Notes: generated from the letters alone by a model not told the origin. A stretch of 44,370 nucleotides of DNA from Mycobacterium sp. (GCA_025963195.1 JAOPVF010000405.1:1-44370), one strand, 5' to 3'; positions 1 through 9,250 are shown, counted from the stretch's first letter. Translations and numbers: made by a program.

Positions 1-2
1 CC

Positions 3-581
3 GACCGCCATCCCGGGGTGTCGGTCGCGATCAGCGAGTACGAACCCATCGAGGCGTTCGCGCTCCTCGCCGACGACGACCTCGACCTGGCCTTGACCTA
101 CGACTACAACTTGGCGCCTGCGGGCCCGGGTCCGTCCCTCGACACCGTTCCCTTGTGGTCGATCCCGTGGGGCCTCGGCGTTCCCGACGACGAGCCCGAC
201 CGGCCGCCGGACGTATCCGGGTACTACGACCGCAGCTGGATCGTGAACTCACGCAACACCGCCGACGAGGATGCGGTCCGCACGCTGGGTGCCCTCGCGG
301 GTTTCATGCCGCGGATTGCGCATCAGATCGACAGCCTGGAGCTCGCCGAAGACCTCATCGTTGCGGGGTACGGCGTCGGGTTGCTGCCCGTCGGCAGGCC
401 CACGGGCAGGGGCGTGAAGGTGGTTCCGCTGTCCGACCCGGCAGTGGTCCTCACCGCATACGCGGTCACCCGGATCGGTCGCGCCACGTGGCCCCCGCTG
501 CGCGCCGTGCTCGACCGGCTACGCCCACCGCCGGGTCCGCTGCCGCAACCGGGATGGCCGCGTCCTGCCGCAGGCGAGTGA
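3..581 (+). CDS. LysR-family transcriptional regulator, C-terminal substrate-binding part (5' truncated by window edge)
   Basis: Open frame from base 3; 'GVSVAISEYEPIEAFALLADDDLDLALTYDYNL' and 'LIVAGYGVGLLPVGRP' typical of LysR effector domains. Confidence 0.8.
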   Translation, partial: DRHPGVSVAISEYEPIEAFALLADDDLDLALTYDYNLAPAGPGPSLDTVPLWSIPWGLGVPDDEPDRPPDVSGYYDRSWIVNSRNTADEDAVRTLGALAGFMPRIAHQIDSLELAEDLIVAGYGVGLLPVGRPTGRGVKVVPLSDPAVVLTAYAVTRIGRATWPPLRAVLDRLRPPPGPLPQPGWPRPAAGE

Positions 582-591
582 CGCCCGCTCC

Positions 592-825
592 TCAGGCGGC
601 GTCGGTCCGCCGCCGGTGACGCTTGCGGGTGTCGGTCGACCACAGGTGGCCGCAGCCGGGGCACTGAAGGTGCACGATCATGCCCTGATTGCTCAACAGG
701 TATTGCCAATGCGTATCGCAGTTGCGCGCAGTCGAGCAGTCGTCGCAGCCGCGGCCGAGCAGGCAACTCGGGCACTGCAACCAGGCACGCCGCGACCGGT
801 CGGCAGTCGGGTCAATCGGCAACAC
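592..825 (-). CDS. Small Cys-rich (zinc-ribbon-like) hypothetical protein
   Basis: 77 aa with CPSC, GCDDC and CPGCGHLW motifs; overlaps next minus-strand gene by 14 bp. Confidence 0.6.
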   Translation of the reverse strand: MLPIDPTADRSRRAWLQCPSCLLGRGCDDCSTARNCDTHWQYLLSNQGMIVHLQCPGCGHLWSTDTRKRHRRRTDAA

Positions 826-1042
826 GGCTGGCCGATCGGTCGGGCAGCACGCCTGCTGCGACCAGTTCGTCGTAGATGCGTTGCTGCTCGGCGTCGAGGT
901 CGGCGTAGAGCATGTCGTACGCCTGCTCCTCCTCGGCGAGGACCGCGACGGGGTCCCAGTCGGGACCGATCGCGGCGAGCACCGCGCCGCGGCGACGAAC
1001 TTCGTCCAGCGTCAAGTCATATGCGAAATCGAGGTTGGCCAT
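812..1042 (-). CDS. Small conserved hypothetical protein (DUF6400-like)
   Basis: 'MANLDFAYDLTLDEVRRRGAVLAAIGPDWDPVAVLAEEEQAYDMLYADLDAEQQRIYDELVAAGVLP'; start chosen at the internal ATG. Confidence 0.55.
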   Translation of the reverse strand: MANLDFAYDLTLDEVRRRGAVLAAIGPDWDPVAVLAEEEQAYDMLYADLDAEQQRIYDELVAAGVLPDRSASRVAD

Positions 1043-1161
1043 GCAGGCGCTCCCAGGGGATCGTCGAACTAGTGAGGCGAGGATCATCCGACTCGTCGAC
1101 GATCGCAATGACCCACGTCACGTCTCCGGCCGGAGATTCGTCACACCGCGCTACCCGACGG

Positions 1162-2559
1162 TCACTGCCCCTCGGTCAACGTCTGCACGCTGCGATACCG
1201 CTCCACCACGTCGGGCGTCGGATCTCCCGTGTAGGTCACGGTCGCGCCCACCGACCACGACGGTGGCGCATCGGCCCCGGACAATGTCCACGCCGCCTGC
1301 CGGGCCGCGCCGCGCGCGACGTACTCCCCCGGTGTCGGTACGTGCACCGGCATGCCAAGGATTACCGGGGCGATCCGCCGGACCGCCTCCGAGCGTGCGC
1401 CGCCACCGACCAGGATCACGCGTTCGACGTGCACCCCCTGTTCGGTGATCCGGTCGACGCAATAGGCCATCGAGCTGAGAAGCCCCTCGACAGCGGCTCG
1501 GGCGACGTTGGCGGGCAACAGATTTCGCGTCGTCACGCCATGTAGCGCACCGGCGGCATCGGGCAGGTTGGGCGAACGTTCGCCATCGAAGTACGGCACC
1601 AGAACGAGCCCTTCGGCGCCGGCTGGCGCCGTCAGTGCGAGGCGGTCGAGTTCATCGAAGTCCACCCCGAGCATGGTCGCGACGGCGGCCAGCACCGGAG
1701 CACCGTTGAGGGTGCAGACCAGCGGTAGCTGCCTGCCGGTCGCGTCGGCGAATCCCGCCACCAGACCCGAGGCGTCGTGCGGCGCGGCGTCACCGACGGC
1801 GCTCACCACCCCGGAGGTGCCCAGTGACACCACGCAGTCCCCCGGCTCCGCGCCGATGCCGAGCGCCGCGGCGGCGTTGTCACCTGCGCCGGGTCCGAGG
1901 ACCGCGCCCGTGGCGGTCTGCCCCGCCGCCCGGTTCGGCCCGAGGACCTCGGGCAGGTGCGGGTTGCGGCCACGGAGGGCGAGCATCAGAAGGTCCGGGT
2001 GGTACTCATCGCCATCGGCCGCGAAGTAACCGGTGCCGCTGGCGTCGCTGCGGTCGGTGCACAGATCGGCGACGTCGGTGGCCTGCGCCAGTCGCCAGGT
2101 GAGCCAGTCGTGCGGTAGGCACACCGCGGCCGTTGCGTCCGCGTTCCTCGGCTCGGTGTCGGCCAGCCAACGGAGCTTGGCGGCGGTGATCGCCGCGACC
2201 GGCACCACCCCGACCCGCTTCGCCCACTCCTCCGGGCCGCCAAGTTCGGTGACCAGGTCGGCCGCCGCCCCACTCGACCGCGTGTCGTTCCAGAGCAGGG
2301 CATCCCGCACCACCGTGCCCGACGCGTCCAGGCAGATCATGCCGTGCTGCTGGGCGCCGACGGAGATCGCCGCCACGTCGTCGAGCCCACCGGCGGCGGC
2401 GGCCGCGGCCTGCAAGGCCGACCACCACCGCACGGGGTCGACCTCGGTGCCGCCGGGGTGCGGTTCCGACCCCGCGCGCACCGTCTCGCCGGTGTCGGCG
2501 TCGCAGACCACCACCTTGCAGGACTGGGTCGACGAATCGATTCCCGCGACGAGCGTCAC
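1162..2559 (-). CDS. xylB: Xylulokinase (FGGY carbohydrate kinase)
   Basis: 465 aa; '[21 protein letters not shown]', '[15 protein letters not shown]', '[16 protein letters not shown]'. Confidence 0.9.
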   Translation of the reverse strand: MTLVAGIDSSTQSCKVVVCDADTGETVRAGSEPHPGGTEVDPVRWWSALQAAAAAAGGLDDVAAISVGAQQHGMICLDASGTVVRDALLWNDTRSSGAAADLVTELGGPEEWAKRVGVVPVAAITAAKLRWLADTEPRNADATAAVCLPHDWLTWRLAQATDVADLCTDRSDASGTGYFAADGDEYHPDLLMLALRGRNPHLPEVLGPNRAAGQTATGAVLGPGAGDNAAAALGIGAEPGDCVVSLGTSGVVSAVGDAAPHDASGLVAGFADATGRQLPLVCTLNGAPVLAAVATMLGVDFDELDRLALTAPAGAEGLVLVPYFDGERSPNLPDAAGALHGVTTRNLLPANVARAAVEGLLSSMAYCVDRITEQGVHVERVILVGGGARSEAVRRIAPVILGMPVHVPTPGEYVARGAARQAAWTLSGADAPPSWSVGATVTYTGDPTPDVVERYRSVQTLTEGQ

Positions 2560-2609
2560 GCAACCTCCTCGAGTGTCAGAGACGTCCAGCGTAGTGCGAA
2601 GCTGGTGCC

Positions 2610-3437
2610 GTGAGACGCCCCTTCGTCGCCGCCGTGCTGGCCGCCCTCGTGGTGATCACCGCAGCACCGGTGCCGACTGCAGCGGCGGACTGCTCACCCG
2701 CACCGACGGCGTCGGACTGCGACCTACAAAGCCGCGTCGCCGCCGTAGACGCCTACCTTGCCACCCGTCCCGGCTCCGTCGGATACGTCCTCCGGGACCG
2801 CAAAACGGGCGCGACATACCGCAATTCACACGCGGGCGAGCTCATCTGGACCGCATCGACCATCAAGTTGGCCATGGTGGTGGACCTCCTCACTCGTCAG
2901 CGCGCAGGCACGGTGACCTTGAGCGATTCCGACCGGAGCCTGATGGCCGCGATGATGCACTCGTCCGACGACGACGCCGCCGACGCCCTGTGGGCCCGCC
3001 ACGGAGGCAGCGATCACCGTGCCTTCAACGCCGACTTCCCCCGTTTCGGGATGACCGATCTGCAACCACAGCGAGGGTTCAGCAGCACCTTTCCGTACTG
3101 GGGCTTTCAGAAGTCGACGGCCGATGACCTCGACCGGTTGATCAACTACGTGCTGACCGACCTCGACCCGGCCGATACCGCTGGCATCGTCGACCAGATG
3201 CAGCACGTCGCGCCGAATCAGCAGTGGGGCGTGTGGGGCGCGGGCCCGGCGATGGCGCCGGGCAACAAGGACGGATGGTCGCTGGAGCAAGGCGGCTGGG
3301 TGGTCAACTCGGTCGGATTCGCGGGGCCCGGTCAGCGGTACACCCTCGCGGTGATGAACTCGCTCGGCAGTGCGGGCGGCTACGACGACGGCGTGGCCAC
3401 CACCACGCGACTCAGCCAAGTTCTGCTGGCTGGGTGA
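2610..3437 (+). CDS. Secreted class-A beta-lactamase-like serine hydrolase (LppW-like)
   Basis: N-terminal signal peptide; S-x-x-K as 'STIK', 'SDD' at the SDN position, 'KDG' at the KTG position. Confidence 0.8.
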   Translation: MRRPFVAAVLAALVVITAAPVPTAAADCSPAPTASDCDLQSRVAAVDAYLATRPGSVGYVLRDRKTGATYRNSHAGELIWTASTIKLAMVVDLLTRQRAGTVTLSDSDRSLMAAMMHSSDDDAADALWARHGGSDHRAFNADFPRFGMTDLQPQRGFSSTFPYWGFQKSTADDLDRLINYVLTDLDPADTAGIVDQMQHVAPNQQWGVWGAGPAMAPGNKDGWSLEQGGWVVNSVGFAGPGQRYTLAVMNSLGSAGGYDDGVATTTRLSQVLLAG

Positions 3438-3624
3438 TCCGATTGACGGCCGACTGTAACGCCGTCGGCGACACCGCCGATTACGCTCTTAGCTGGTTTA
3501 ATTAAGCCGCTGATATTCCTTTCGAGGTTGGTATCACTGGTAGCGTTGAAACGGCGACGACATTCCGCATTCCGCTGAATGTCTTCAGGGTGGGTCGGTC
3601 TGAGGTATCGGAAGGTAGACAAGA

Positions 3625-3957
3625 ATGCGATTGATGACGAAACTGGTTGTTGGGTCTTGTGGTTTGGCGTTTGCGCTGACCACTGGTGCCGGGATTGCCT
3701 CCGCAGTACCGGACGTGAGCCCGATCATCAATTCGACGTGCACCTATCCGCAGGTAATGTCGGCGCTGAACGCCGAGAATCCAGACGCGGCCAACCAGGT
3801 GACCTCCAACCCGATTGCGAATGCGTGGCTGCAACAGCTCGTCGCATCGCCTCCGGAGGGGCGTCGCGCGATGGTCGCGCAAGCACAGGGCGTACCGGCC
3901 CTCGCGCAATACACCGGGCTGATCTTCCAGGTTGCGGGTACCTGCAACAAGTACTGA
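3625..3957 (+). CDS. Hemophore-related secreted protein
   Basis: Signal peptide then 'CTYPQVMSALNAENPDAANQV...ANAWLQQLVASPPEGRRAMVAQ...VAGTCNKY', typical of the mycobacterial hemophore family (Rv0203-like). Confidence 0.85.
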   Translation: MRLMTKLVVGSCGLAFALTTGAGIASAVPDVSPIINSTCTYPQVMSALNAENPDAANQVTSNPIANAWLQQLVASPPEGRRAMVAQAQGVPALAQYTGLIFQVAGTCNKY

Positions 3958-4034
3958 CCGCCATTCCGGGCAGTCACCGAGCAGTCATGAGTGACCAAGG
4001 TTTGTGACGCCGTCGACCGGGGAATCCCGCCGCC

Positions 4035-4883
4035 ATGTTGATCAGACGAATCGCCCGTCCCATGTTGGCCGCGACCTTCGTCGGGCGCGGCGTCGAGGCG
4101 TTGCGCAGCCCCAAACCGGCGGCCGACGCAACGCGTCTCACTCTTGAAGGCCTTGCCAAGCTGCCCGATCCCGTCGGACCGAACGTCCCGACGAACGCCG
4201 AAACCGTGGCGAGGATCAACGGCGCCGTTCAGATCGGCGCCGGACTTCTGCTCGCCACGGGTAGGTTGCCGCGTTTCGCCTCGGCGGCGCTCGCCCTCAG
4301 CGTCGTACCGGGAAGCCTTGGCGGAAACACGTTCTGGGCGGAACACGACCCGGCGCGCAAGGCCGAGCAGCGGCGCGCCTTCGTCGCCGACATCAGCCTG
4401 ATCGGTGGGCTGATCATCGCGTCGGTGGACACCGAGGGCAAGCCGTCACTGGGATGGCGTGGCCGCCGCGCCGCGCGCAAGGTATCGGAGGCCGTGGTGA
4501 CGGCACTACCGGTCGGCGCAGCGTCCAGTACGGCGCTCGCCGACAGCGCCTTGGCCGAGAAGCTCGGTCACGGACTACAGATCGGTGCCGAACGAGGCCG
4601 CGAGTTCGCGCACCTGGCGGTTGAACGCGGCTCGGAGCTCGCTGACGTCGCCCGCGAACGCGGCTCCGAGTTCGCCGACGTGGCCCGCGAGCGGGGGCCG
4701 GAAATCGCGAAGCTTGCACGCGAACGCGGCTCCGAGCTGGCCGAGGTGGCCCGCGAACGCGGCTCCGAGCTGGCCGAGGTGGCCCGAGACCGTGGACCCG
4801 AGCTTGCCAACCTGGCCCGCGAACGCAGCCAGGAATTGGCCGACACGGCCAAGGCGGAGGCCAGGAAGCGCCGCCGGGGCTGA
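4035..4883 (+). CDS. DoxX-family membrane protein with C-terminal 11-residue repeat tail
   Basis: 'MLIRRIARPMLAATFVGRGVEALRSPKPAA...NGAVQIGAGLLLATGRLPRFASAALALSVVPGSLGGNTFW' DoxX-like; then ERGSELAxVAR repeats. Confidence 0.85.
   Translation: MLIRRIARPMLAATFVGRGVEALRSPKPAADATRLTLEGLAKLPDPVGPNVPTNAETVARINGAVQIGAGLLLATGRLPRFASAALALSVVPGSLGGNTFWAEHDPARKAEQRRAFVADISLIGGLIIASVDTEGKPSLGWRGRRAARKVSEAVVTALPVGAASSTALADSALAEKLGHGLQIGAERGREFAHLAVERGSELADVARERGSEFADVARERGPEIAKLARERGSELAEVARERGSELAEVARDRGPELANLARERSQELADTAKAEARKRRRG
4590..4853 (+). repeat. Eight in-frame 33-bp tandem repeats encoding an 11-aa motif (consensus ERGSELAxVAR)
   Basis: Units: ERGREFAHLAV/ERGSELADVAR/ERGSEFADVAR/ERGPEIAKLAR/ERGSELAEVAR/ERGSELAEVAR/DRGPELANLAR/ERSQELADTAK. 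Confidence 0.95.
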
Positions 4884-4905
4884 GCTGCGCCAGTAGATTG
4901 ACGGT

Positions 4906-5373
4906 ATGACTGCTGGTGGTTTCGACCCACAATCCGGCCCCTACCCCACGCACGCCGAGCCGGGCGGCCTTGGTGCCCGGTTCCTCGCCAGACTGATCGA
5001 CGGAATCATCGTCGGGGTGGTCGGATCGATCGTGCTGTTCGCCCTGCACCTGCAATCAAACATCATGGTGACGGGACTGTTCACCGGGGTGCTCACCTTC
5101 ATCTACTTCGTCGGGTTCGAAGTGAGCCAAGGCTGGACGCCCGGCAAGAAGCTCCTTGGCTTGAGCGTGCACGGCCCGGCGGGCGCCGCCAAGCCGGATC
5201 TAACCCAGTCCGCGATCCGCAACGCGTTCACGGTGTTGACGATCATCCCGTTCGTCGGCGGACTTCTCGCCTTCATCGCCATCATCGTGATCGCCGTGAC
5301 CATCAACGGCAGCCCCAGCAAGCAGGGCAAGCACGACGAGCTTGCCGGCGGCACTCAAGTTCTCAAGGGCTGA
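4906..5373 (+). CDS. RDD-family membrane protein
   Basis: 'GARFLARLIDGIIVGVVGSIVLF...GWTPGKKLLGLSVHG' RDD signature. Confidence 0.9.
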   Translation: MTAGGFDPQSGPYPTHAEPGGLGARFLARLIDGIIVGVVGSIVLFALHLQSNIMVTGLFTGVLTFIYFVGFEVSQGWTPGKKLLGLSVHGPAGAAKPDLTQSAIRNAFTVLTIIPFVGGLLAFIAIIVIAVTINGSPSKQGKHDELAGGTQVLKG

Positions 5374-5379
5374 GCCGCC

Positions 5380-6783
5380 TCAGATCACCAGGTCCAGAAG
5401 CAGGACCACGACCAACCCGCTCACCGACAGCACGGTCTCCATGATGGACCACGTCTTGATCGTCTGACCGACGCTGAGCCGGAAGTACTGGTTGACCAAC
5501 CAGAAACCGGCGTCGTTGACGTGTGAGAAGAACAGCGAACCGGCGCCGACGGCCAGCACGACCAGGGACACTTGGCCGCTGGGCATGCCCTCGACCAGCC
5601 CGATGATCAGCGACGAAGCCGTGATGGTCGCGACGGTCGCGGAGCCCGTGGCCAACCGGATCAGCACCGCAAGGATCCACGCCAGCAGGATGACAGAGAA
5701 GTTCGCGCCCTCCGCCCAGCGTGCGAGCAGTGTGCCGATGCCGCTGTCGACCAGAACCTGCTTGAAACCACCACCGGCCGCGACGATCAGGATGATGCCC
5801 GCCACCGGCGGCAGACCGGATTCGATGCACTTGGTCAGCTCGTTGCGCGTCATGCCTGCGCCGCGCCCCAGGGTGAACATGCCAACGATCACCGCGAGGA
5901 GCAACGCGATCAGCGGGGTGCCGAGCGTGTCCAGGATCTGGCGCAGCCACTGACTCTTGTCGTCGATGAAGATGTCTGCCAACGCCTTGCCGAGCATCAG
6001 CACGACGGGCAGCAAGACGCTGAACAGGGTTGTTCCGAACGACGGTCGGCGCGCTGCCGCCTCGTCGTCGCCGAATCGGTCCGCCTCGAAGGTGTCGGGC
6101 GCGTCCACTACCACCCAACGGCCCGCGAGTTTCCCGAACAGCGGGCCGGCAACGATGATGGTGGGGATCGCCACCGCGACGCCGAGCGCCAGCGTGATGC
6201 CCAGGTCTGCATGCAGCAAGCCGATCGCGGTCAGCGGACCGGGGTGTGGCGGCACGAAGCCGTGCATCGCGGAAAGACCTGCCAGAGCGGGGATTCCGAC
6301 GGTGATCAGCGACAGCTGCGAACGCCGCGACACCAAGTAGATGACGGGCATCAGCAGGACGAGGCCGATTTCGAAGAACATCGGCAGGCCAATGATCGCA
6401 CCCACCAAGGCCATTGCCCACGGCAACATTCGCGGTGACGAGTGGCCGATGATGGTGTCGACGATCTCGTCTGCGCCACCGGAGTCGGCCAGTAGTTTGG
6501 CGAACATGGCGCCCAGTGCAATGAGGATGCCGACGCTGGCCGCGGTGTCGCCGAAACCCTTCGAGAACGAGGTCAATACCGTCTGCAGGTTCTCCCCCGA
6601 GACGATGCCCACCGTGAATGCACCGAAGAGCAGCGACAGGAACGGATGCAGCTTGACGATGGTGATCAGTACGACGATCACCGCGATACCCGCGAGGAAG
6701 GCCAGGATCAGCTGCCAGCCCGAGGCCACCGGTTCGGCGAGCTTCGGCGCGTCGTCAGCGAGGAATGTGATACCCGAGATCAT
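5380..6783 (-). CDS. gntP: Gluconate:H+ symporter (GntP family)
   Basis: 467 aa hydrophobic; 'MHGFVPPHPGPLTAIGLLHADLG' and 'FSHVNDAGFWLVNQYFRLSVGQTIKTWSIMETVLS' typical of GntP. Confidence 0.92.
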   Translation of the reverse strand: MISGITFLADDAPKLAEPVASGWQLILAFLAGIAVIVVLITIVKLHPFLSLLFGAFTVGIVSGENLQTVLTSFSKGFGDTAASVGILIALGAMFAKLLADSGGADEIVDTIIGHSSPRMLPWAMALVGAIIGLPMFFEIGLVLLMPVIYLVSRRSQLSLITVGIPALAGLSAMHGFVPPHPGPLTAIGLLHADLGITLALGVAVAIPTIIVAGPLFGKLAGRWVVVDAPDTFEADRFGDDEAAARRPSFGTTLFSVLLPVVLMLGKALADIFIDDKSQWLRQILDTLGTPLIALLLAVIVGMFTLGRGAGMTRNELTKCIESGLPPVAGIILIVAAGGGFKQVLVDSGIGTLLARWAEGANFSVILLAWILAVLIRLATGSATVATITASSLIIGLVEGMPSGQVSLVVLAVGAGSLFFSHVNDAGFWLVNQYFRLSVGQTIKTWSIMETVLSVSGLVVVLLLDLVI

Positions 6784-7284
6784 CTAGTGCTCCTGATTTG
6801 TGCGGGACAAGTAGGTTTCGACGATGGCGTCGATGTCTTGGTCGACGTCGACGTCGACGCCGCGTTCGTCGGATTCGAGCGGTTCCAGCGTGTCGAACTG
6901 TGATTTCAACAGGGACGGCGGCATGAAGTGCCCCGGGCGACTGGCCTGCCTCCGGCCGATGATCTCCGGTGTGCCGACCAGATGAAGGAACTCCACCTCT
7001 GGGCAGTGCTGGCGGAGTTGGTCGCGGTAGGTGCGTTTGAGCGCCGAGCAGCTCATTACCCCGCCGCTCCCGCATCGCTCGGCCAGCCAGGCGCCGATCG
7101 ACTCCAGCCAGGGCCGACGGTCGTCGTCGTCCAATGGATGCCCGGCGGTCATCTTGGCGATGTTGGCGGCGGGGTGGAAGTCGTCGGCATCGGCGAACGG
7201 CACGCGTAGACGCTGCGCGACCGCCGCCCCGACCGTCGACTTGCCCGATCCGGACACACCCATCACGACTACTGGTGATGCCAC
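6784..7284 (-). CDS. gntK: Gluconokinase
   Basis: 'VVMGVSGSGKSTVGAAVAQRL...FADADDFHPAANIAKMTAGHPLDDDDRRPWL...SCSALKRTYRDQLR'. Confidence 0.95.
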   Translation of the reverse strand: MASPVVVMGVSGSGKSTVGAAVAQRLRVPFADADDFHPAANIAKMTAGHPLDDDDRRPWLESIGAWLAERCGSGGVMSCSALKRTYRDQLRQHCPEVEFLHLVGTPEIIGRRQASRPGHFMPPSLLKSQFDTLEPLESDERGVDVDVDQDIDAIVETYLSRTNQEH

Positions 7285-7342
7285 TACTCCGCCTCTCCGC
7301 GCCCTACCTACTCGCTTGTGCTTGCCGTCACACAGTCTGCAT

Positions 7343-7359
7343 CAATAGTCAGACGATTG
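7343..7359. promoter_or_regulatory. Candidate operator for the adjacent FadR/GntR-type regulator
   Basis: CAATAGTCAGACGATTG, near-perfect palindrome (CAATnGTCnGACnATTG) containing TNGTNNNACNA (7346-7356), between divergent gntK and the regulator. Confidence 0.7.
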
Positions 7360-7384
7360 CAATAGGATCGCGTAAAGATATGTT
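7357..7384 (+). promoter_or_regulatory. Candidate promoter of the gluconate regulator gene
   Basis: TTGCAA-N16-TATGTT; -35 overlaps the right arm of the operator palindrome. Confidence 0.4.
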
Positions 7385-7422
7385 TTTTATAACGCCTTCC
7401 CGCTCTATGAGAAGATGTATCC

Positions 7423-8130
7423 GTGGCCCAGCAAGCAAACGTCAGCGCACTGCATGACAGCGTGCTGACCGCGCTCGGCACGCAGATCGTCTCGGGCGAC
7501 CTTCCCTCCGGCGAGGTGATCAACCTCGATGGCGTCAGCGCTCAACACGGCGTGTCCCGTAGCGTCGCCCGCGAAGCCATCCGCGTTCTCGAATCCATGG
7601 GCCTGGTCGCCTCCCGGCGCCGCGTCGGGATCACCATCCAGCCTGCCGAACAGTGGAACGTGTTCGACCCCAGGGTGATTCGCTGGCGACTTGGGTCCAG
7701 CGACCGGGCGGCACAGCTGATCTCACTGTCCGAGCTCCGGAGGGGTTTCGAACCCGCGGCGGCCGCCCTAGCCGCACAACGCGCCAACCCCCATCACTGC
7801 CGCATCATGGCGGCGGCGGTCTCGGACATGGTGATGCACGGCCGCTCAGGAGATCTCGAGTCCTATCTGTTGGCCGACAAGGTCTTTCACCAGACCCTGC
7901 TGGAAGCCAGCGGCAACGAGATGTTCCGCGCGCTCAACGGCGTCGTCGCCGAGATTCTCACCGGCCGCACTCATCACGGCTTGATGCCGGAGACGCCGAA
8001 CCCGGTCGCCATCGCACTGCACGACGAGGTGGCGCGCGCCATCCGCCTTCGGGATGAAGCAGGCGCCGAGAGGGCGATGCGCTCGATCATCGACGAGGCG
8101 AAGAGCAGCGTCACCCCGCCGTCAGATTGA
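7423..8130 (+). CDS. FadR/GntR-family (FCD domain) transcriptional regulator, likely gluconate-responsive
   Basis: N-terminal wHTH 'GEVINLDGVSAQHGVSRSVAREAIRVLESMGLV'; C-terminal FCD; divergent from gntK-gntP. Confidence 0.9.
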   Translation: MAQQANVSALHDSVLTALGTQIVSGDLPSGEVINLDGVSAQHGVSRSVAREAIRVLESMGLVASRRRVGITIQPAEQWNVFDPRVIRWRLGSSDRAAQLISLSELRRGFEPAAAALAAQRANPHHCRIMAAAVSDMVMHGRSGDLESYLLADKVFHQTLLEASGNEMFRALNGVVAEILTGRTHHGLMPETPNPVAIALHDEVARAIRLRDEAGAERAMRSIIDEAKSSVTPPSD

Positions 8131-8347
8131 AGTCCATCGTCAGCCCGGACTCCTCCGTCACCCGCACGGTACGTCGGGCGGTCATCACCACGTCGCACCG
8201 GTGGTCCTGCCGACCTGACCGGTCCGATCGTCCTCGCAGGTCACCGACTGCGGCGGGTGGCCACCTTGGCGAGTTGGTCGGACACGTCGGACTGCAACGC
8301 CTGTCGCGAGACGGACGGCACATCGGCTCCCCCGGCGGGGAGCGTGA
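8111..8347 (-). pseudogene. Frameshifted remnant of a DUF4333-type secreted protein gene
   Basis: Minus strand in three successive frames: 'PSVSRQALQSDVSDQLAKVATRR' / 'PQSVTCEDDRTGQVGRTT' / 'RCDVVMTARRTVRVTEESGLTMDFNLTAG*'; two single-base shifts restore a DUF4333-like C-terminus. Confidence 0.65.
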
Positions 8348-8350
8348 TGA

Positions 8351-9250
8351 TTGACTGCCGAAGTGACTAGGCAACCGTTGACCGCGCGCCGGCTGTTCGA
8401 CCGCTTCGAACCTGTGCACGCACTCACCTACTTCGCTCCCGAGGCCCTCGAAGCGTTCGAAGACCTCGGCTTCCGCGGTTTCTGGATGGGCTACTTTGCG
8501 GGCCGGTCCGCCCCGCTCGGACCAGTGCCCGCCGAAGTGATCACCGCGATCTTCTACGGCTTCTCCGCATCCCACGTGGAGCGCGCACTGCCATCCGCAT
8601 GGGAGTACGCCTCTCCCGCCAATGCATTGCGGGCGCGCGAGCAGTCGGCCGTCGCCGCGTTGCGCCGGTGCGGCGTGACCGCCGATGCGGACGTCGCGAC
8701 CGCGGCCGAGCTGTTGGCCAAGGCAGCCCGCAGCGCCCCGCTCGACGGCCGGGCGCTGTTCGCGGCCAACCTCGCGCTGCCATGGCCCGAGGAACCGGTG
8801 GCCACGTTGTGGCATGCGGCCACCCTGTTGCGCGAGCAGCGTGGCGACGCCCACGTTGCGACGCTGGCATCACTGGGGATCAGTGGCCGCGACTCCAACG
8901 TGTTGCATTGTGCTGCCGATCGGGTGCCACGCGAGTTTCTCGTGCTCAGCCGCCGCTACGACGATGACGAATGGCATTCTTGCGCAGCACGATTGGCCGA
9001 GCGGGGCATCCTCGACGACGCCGGGGCGCTGACCGACGCCGGCGTGGCGCTCAAGCAGAGCATCGAGGACACCACCGACAGGCTGGCGCTCGCCGCCTTC
9101 GATGCACTCGACGACGGTGAACTCGAGGAGTTGTTCCGTACCCTGACCCCCATCACGCGGGCGGTGGTCGCCGGTGGTGACATCCCTGTCGCGACACCGA
9201 TGGGCCTGCGGCGCGACGAGCTCGACGACGACGCCGCGCACCTGGACTGA
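8351..9250 (+). CDS. SCO6745-family protein
   Basis: 'RRLFDRFEPVHALTYFAPEALEAFEDLGFRGFWMGYFAGRSAPLGPVPAEVITAIFYGF'; TTG start. Confidence 0.8.
   Translation: MTAEVTRQPLTARRLFDRFEPVHALTYFAPEALEAFEDLGFRGFWMGYFAGRSAPLGPVPAEVITAIFYGFSASHVERALPSAWEYASPANALRAREQSAVAALRRCGVTADADVATAAELLAKAARSAPLDGRALFAANLALPWPEEPVATLWHAATLLREQRGDAHVATLASLGISGRDSNVLHCAADRVPREFLVLSRRYDDDEWHSCAARLAERGILDDAGALTDAGVALKQSIEDTTDRLALAAFDALDDGELEELFRTLTPITRAVVAGGDIPVATPMGLRRDELDDDAAHLD

Noticed and set aside
31-252. Numerous long antisense and alternate-frame ORFs in the supplied track (e.g. 31-252, 5572-6438, 10818-12038, 13355-15262, 24274-25965, 39971-41437)
   Set aside because: Shadow ORFs typical of high-GC DNA: Arg/Pro/Gly-rich low-complexity translations opposite strongly supported genes, with no recognisable domains.
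5368-5388. CTGAG-ccgc-CTCAG hairpin between the convergent RDD and gntP genes
   Set aside because: Only a 5-bp stem overlapping both stop regions; too weak to call a terminator.
6835-6865. GTCGAC-type repeat (gtcgacgtcgacgtcgac) near the 3' end of gntK
   Set aside because: Encodes a VDVDVDQD stretch inside a normal gluconokinase; short, explained by codon bias.
7379-7392. T-rich run (tatgttttttataa) before the gluconate regulator as an intrinsic terminator
   Set aside because: No GC-rich stem precedes it; better read as part of the regulator's promoter region.
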